A DNA stretch of 64,000 nucleotides, taken from positions 211,501 to 275,500 of the forward strand of contig JAKQIY010000065.1 of the NCBI GenBank assembly GCA_029561455.1, given 5' to 3'. The position numbers and the translations under genes are program-made. Of this stretch, positions 61,652-64,000 are shown piece by piece. This DNA comes from a bacterium. GTDB lineage: Bacteria; Zhuqueibacterota; Zhuqueibacteria; Residuimicrobiales; Krinioviventaceae. Each line of letters starts with the position of its first letter. The stretch's first letter is position 1. The notes below the pieces were generated by a model, which saw only the letters and a list, made by a program, of their open reading frames with translations, had not been told where the DNA came from and searched no databases.

Positions 61652-62986
61652 CTAACTTGGGTTAAGCATTCCATAACCATGTTCGCCATGGTAACTGCTG
61701 TCCATTCCGGCCATTTCTTCTTTAGCAGTGGACCGGAAACCGACAACTTTATCAAGCACAAAAACCAGAATGAATGTAACAATAGCATCATAAGCAATAG
61801 CCAAACTGACTGCAACAGCCTGAACGCCTAACTGATGCCAGACGCCCCAACTGCCGCCGCTTATTGCTACAGCGTCTTCCATCCAGCTTTTGCGGATAAA
61901 AAATGATAACATGATCGCACCAACAATACCGCCAACGCCATGCACGCCAAAGGCATCGAGACTGTCATCATAACCGAGCTTGTTTTTAACAACAATCGCC
62001 TGGTAGCAGACAAAGGAAGCAATGGCGCCCAATGCCATAGCGCCGGCCGGCTGCACAACTCCCGCCGCCGGGGTTACCGCAACAAGACCTGCCAGAATAC
62101 CGCTGGCAAATCCTAATGCTGTGGCTTTACCCTGGTGAATACCTTCAATAATCATCCACATTAATGCGCCTGCTGCCGCGGCTACCTGGGTTGCGGTCAG
62201 CGCCTGGGCGGTACTTAATCCGCTGGAAATACTGCTGCCGGCATTGAACCCAAACCAACCGACCCACAGCAAACCGGCGCCGATCATAGTGATAACCAGG
62301 TTGCTGGGCGGCATAGCAGTAGAGGGATAACCACGCCGCGCGCCAAGGTAAATTGCGGCAACCAGTCCGCTTACACCTGCAGAAATATGAACGACTGTGC
62401 CGCCGGCAAAATCGATAGCGCCTTTGGCGCCCATATTGAACAAAAAGCCATCCGACGCCCACACCCAATGACACAGGGGATTGTAAACCAGCAGCCCCCA
62501 TAACGCAATAAAAATACAATAGGTTTTAAAACGTACCCGCTCGGCAAACGCCCCGGCGATCAAAGCGGGTGTAATAATGGCAAACTTGCCCTGGAACATG
62601 GAAAAAACATATTCCGGGATGCCGGCTTCCATAATAGAATTGTCGATACCGGCAAGAAACAGGTACTGCATATTCCAGCCGATCCAACCGCCCAGCACAT
62701 TGGGGCCAAAACACATGCTGTACCCGCAAATGATCCACAGAACACTCATAATTCCCATGGCCGCAAACGAATGCATCATCGTGCCGAGCACGTTTTTGGT
62801 ACGTACCAGTCCACCGTAAAACATAGCCAGCCCGGGTATCATCAGCAAAACCAGGGCAGTGGAGGTCAGCATCCAGGCGGTAGCGCCGGTGTCTACTCCA
62901 TCGCCCTGCAGGGCAAATGCGGAATTGGCAAAGACAATGACCAGTAAACAAATTGTAAATAAAATGACTTTTTTGTTTTGTTTCAT
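61652..62986 (-). CDS. amtB: Ammonium transporter
   Basis: 444 residues with a signal peptide (1-26) and eleven membrane helices. The pore histidines are recognisable: H200 in DFAGGTVVHISAG and a second in DAFGVHGVGGIVG, and the SSISSGLSTAQALT helix follows the family. AGGAAGG precedes the ATG. It co-transcribes with the PII gene, the usual amtB-glnK order. Confidence 0.95.
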   Translation of the reverse strand: MKQNKKVILFTICLLVIVFANSAFALQGDGVDTGATAWMLTSTALVLLMIPGLAMFYGGLVRTKNVLGTMMHSFAAMGIMSVLWIICGYSMCFGPNVLGGWIGWNMQYLFLAGIDNSIMEAGIPEYVFSMFQGKFAIITPALIAGAFAERVRFKTYCIFIALWGLLVYNPLCHWVWASDGFLFNMGAKGAIDFAGGTVVHISAGVSGLVAAIYLGARRGYPSTAMPPSNLVITMIGAGLLWVGWFGFNAGSSISSGLSTAQALTATQVAAAAGALMWMIIEGIHQGKATALGFASGILAGLVAVTPAAGVVQPAGAMALGAIASFVCYQAIVVKNKLGYDDSLDAFGVHGVGGIVGAIMLSFFIRKSWMEDAVAISGGSWGVWHQLGVQAVAVSLAIAYDAIVTFILVFVLDKVVGFRSTAKEEMAGMDSSYHGEHGYGMLNPS

Positions 62987-63240
62987 AGCGCCTTCCTTAT
63001 TAAATTCAGGTTAGTGTGATTTAGTGTTTCCCGTCGGTTATAAAATACATAAAATGTAGATATTTTCAAATTGTAAAATTGTGTACCGGATAGATAAAAC
63101 ATATTACAGCCAGGTTCATATTTTAACAAGAAACTTAATAATCAGGACATCTCAGGAAACAAACCCTTCATCATTACGTATAGCTTTATGAATTCACACC
63201 AACTATTTACATCAAAAAATCATAAACCAGGGAGTATAAA

Positions 63241-64000
63241 ATGAAGAAACTTTTACCGCTTTTTTTATTGCTTCTTTTATTAACAAATACCCTGATGGCC
63301 GGTGAAACCGATTCGCTGTCTACCGGTTCTTCCCCTGCCCTCAACCTCAGGATTAATGAATGTGGTCTGAGTATTGGCAATTCCAGCCGCCATACCGGGC
63401 TGCGTATTAACCTCATCGACAAAAATCTGCAGGAAATTAACGGCATCAACATTACTCTGTGGAAAGCCGCTAAAAATCCCACCGGCACGATCAACGGCCT
63501 GGCTATTGGTTTAGCGGGCCCGGAAGCGCATGAAATCAATGGAATTGCCATTGGCGGCGTAGGCGCAGGCGCGGATTATATTAACGGTTTTTCATTTGGA
63601 TTGCTTGGAACCGGCGCGGGTAATGATATTACAGGTATTGCCATTGGTGGTCTGGGCGCCGGAGCCGGTGATAATTTTTCCGGTTTTGGCATGGGCTTGC
63701 TCGGCCTGGGCGCCGGGAAAAACTTTAAAGGTATAGGCCTGGCCGGTTTGGGTATTGGTGCCGGTGAGAACTTTACCGGTTTTGGCCTGGGTCTACTTGG
63801 TATTGGTGCCGGGGAAAACGCCACAGGCATCATGCTTGGTGGATTGGGCGCCGGCGCTGGTGAAAATATGAGCGGTATAGTAATCGGCGGTCTGGGCGCA
63901 GGTGCCGGTGAAAACCTGACCGGATTGGTGTTTGGCCTGTTTGGCGCGGGCGCCGGTGAAGACCTGACCGGTATTGCCATTGCCGGGTTAGGCGCCGGCT
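63241..64000 (+). CDS. Secreted glycine-rich 16-residue-repeat protein (partial, 3' end beyond window)
   Basis: Open from the ATG at 63241 (GGAG upstream) to the window end, at least 253 residues. Signal peptide (1-20) and a short cap (to about 100) are followed by tandem units of about 16 residues with the consensus GIxxGGLGAGAGENxT, alternating with GFxxGLLGxGAGExx variants. At least nine units are visible, matching 48-base DNA repeats. The pattern resembles surface-exposed LA_2272-like repeat proteins, which probably form a glycine-lined beta solenoid. Function unknown. Confidence 0.82.
   Translation, partial: MKKLLPLFLLLLLLTNTLMAGETDSLSTGSSPALNLRINECGLSIGNSSRHTGLRINLIDKNLQEINGINITLWKAAKNPTGTINGLAIGLAGPEAHEINGIAIGGVGAGADYINGFSFGLLGTGAGNDITGIAIGGLGAGAGDNFSGFGMGLLGLGAGKNFKGIGLAGLGIGAGENFTGFGLGLLGIGAGENATGIMLGGLGAGAGENMSGIVIGGLGAGAGENLTGLVFGLFGAGAGEDLTGIAIAGLGAG

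Noticed and set aside
63576-63980. Minus-strand proline/serine-rich reading frame
   Set aside because: It is the antisense of the glycine-rich repeats; the repeated DNA keeps that frame open without coding evidence.

Overview
The window reads as a chromosomal segment of a Gram-negative bacterium of the FCB assemblage. Two secreted proteins end in the YPNPFNP-type C-terminal sorting domain of type IX secretion. There are several lipoproteins, a TonB-dependent receptor, two TolC-type efflux operons and a menaquinone gene cluster. This combination fits lineages such as Calditrichota, Ignavibacteria or KSB1; I cannot name the species.

Layout. Positions 1-5400 are an accessory, AT-rich region: the end of a T9SS cargo gene, a MntA/HepT toxin-antitoxin pair, a compact cassette (TIR-like protein, TIR-like/membrane fusion, DUF2188 protein) that looks like an undescribed TIR-signalling defence system, an orphan AT-rich membrane protein and a BrnT/BrnA pair. 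Several small inverted-repeat elements and a 121-bp tandem duplication lie among them. Positions 5900-9770 hold a sigma-54 activator, a voltage-gated-type K+ channel with a zinc ribbon, and a membrane PAS protein. Positions 10100-15800 carry a T9SS cargo protein, a lipoprotein metalloprotease, a DUF2281/VapC pair with a frameshifted toxin, a nitronate monooxygenase/FabK-like enzyme, tmRNA and rfbC.

Positions 15900-19800 contain a histidine-rich set (small membrane protein, lipoprotein, TonB receptor) suggesting metal uptake, and a Trm112-like small protein. Positions 19900-33700 hold a Rad50/SbcC-like ATPase, a flippase-like protein, a TIM-barrel isomerase, two tandem thymidylate-kinase-like proteins, a split Ppx/GppA phosphatase plus HD protein, menA-menC-menE, a convergent hot-dog thioesterase, a DUF6786 lipoprotein and a receiver-like protein.

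Positions 34000-38150 are a tandem duplication of a BlaI repressor gene and an M56 (BlaR1-like) peptidase fused to a TonB C-terminal domain. The first copy has a clear promoter with an overlapping palindromic operator. Both copies have a strong internal ribosome-binding site that could yield a free TonB-like protein. A cluster of six ~90-bp repeat units follows. Positions 38800-50100 include an MFS transporter, a polyprenyl diphosphate synthase, a pentapeptide-repeat protein, a STAS protein and a MacA/MacB/TolC-type operon with two permeases. Positions 50400-64000 carry PepD, a DUF4097 protein, a TetR-TolC-adaptor-RND operon with its palindromic operator, a second TetR gene, a DUF1080-like secreted protein, a PII/AmtB pair and the start of a secreted protein made of 16-residue glycine-rich repeats.
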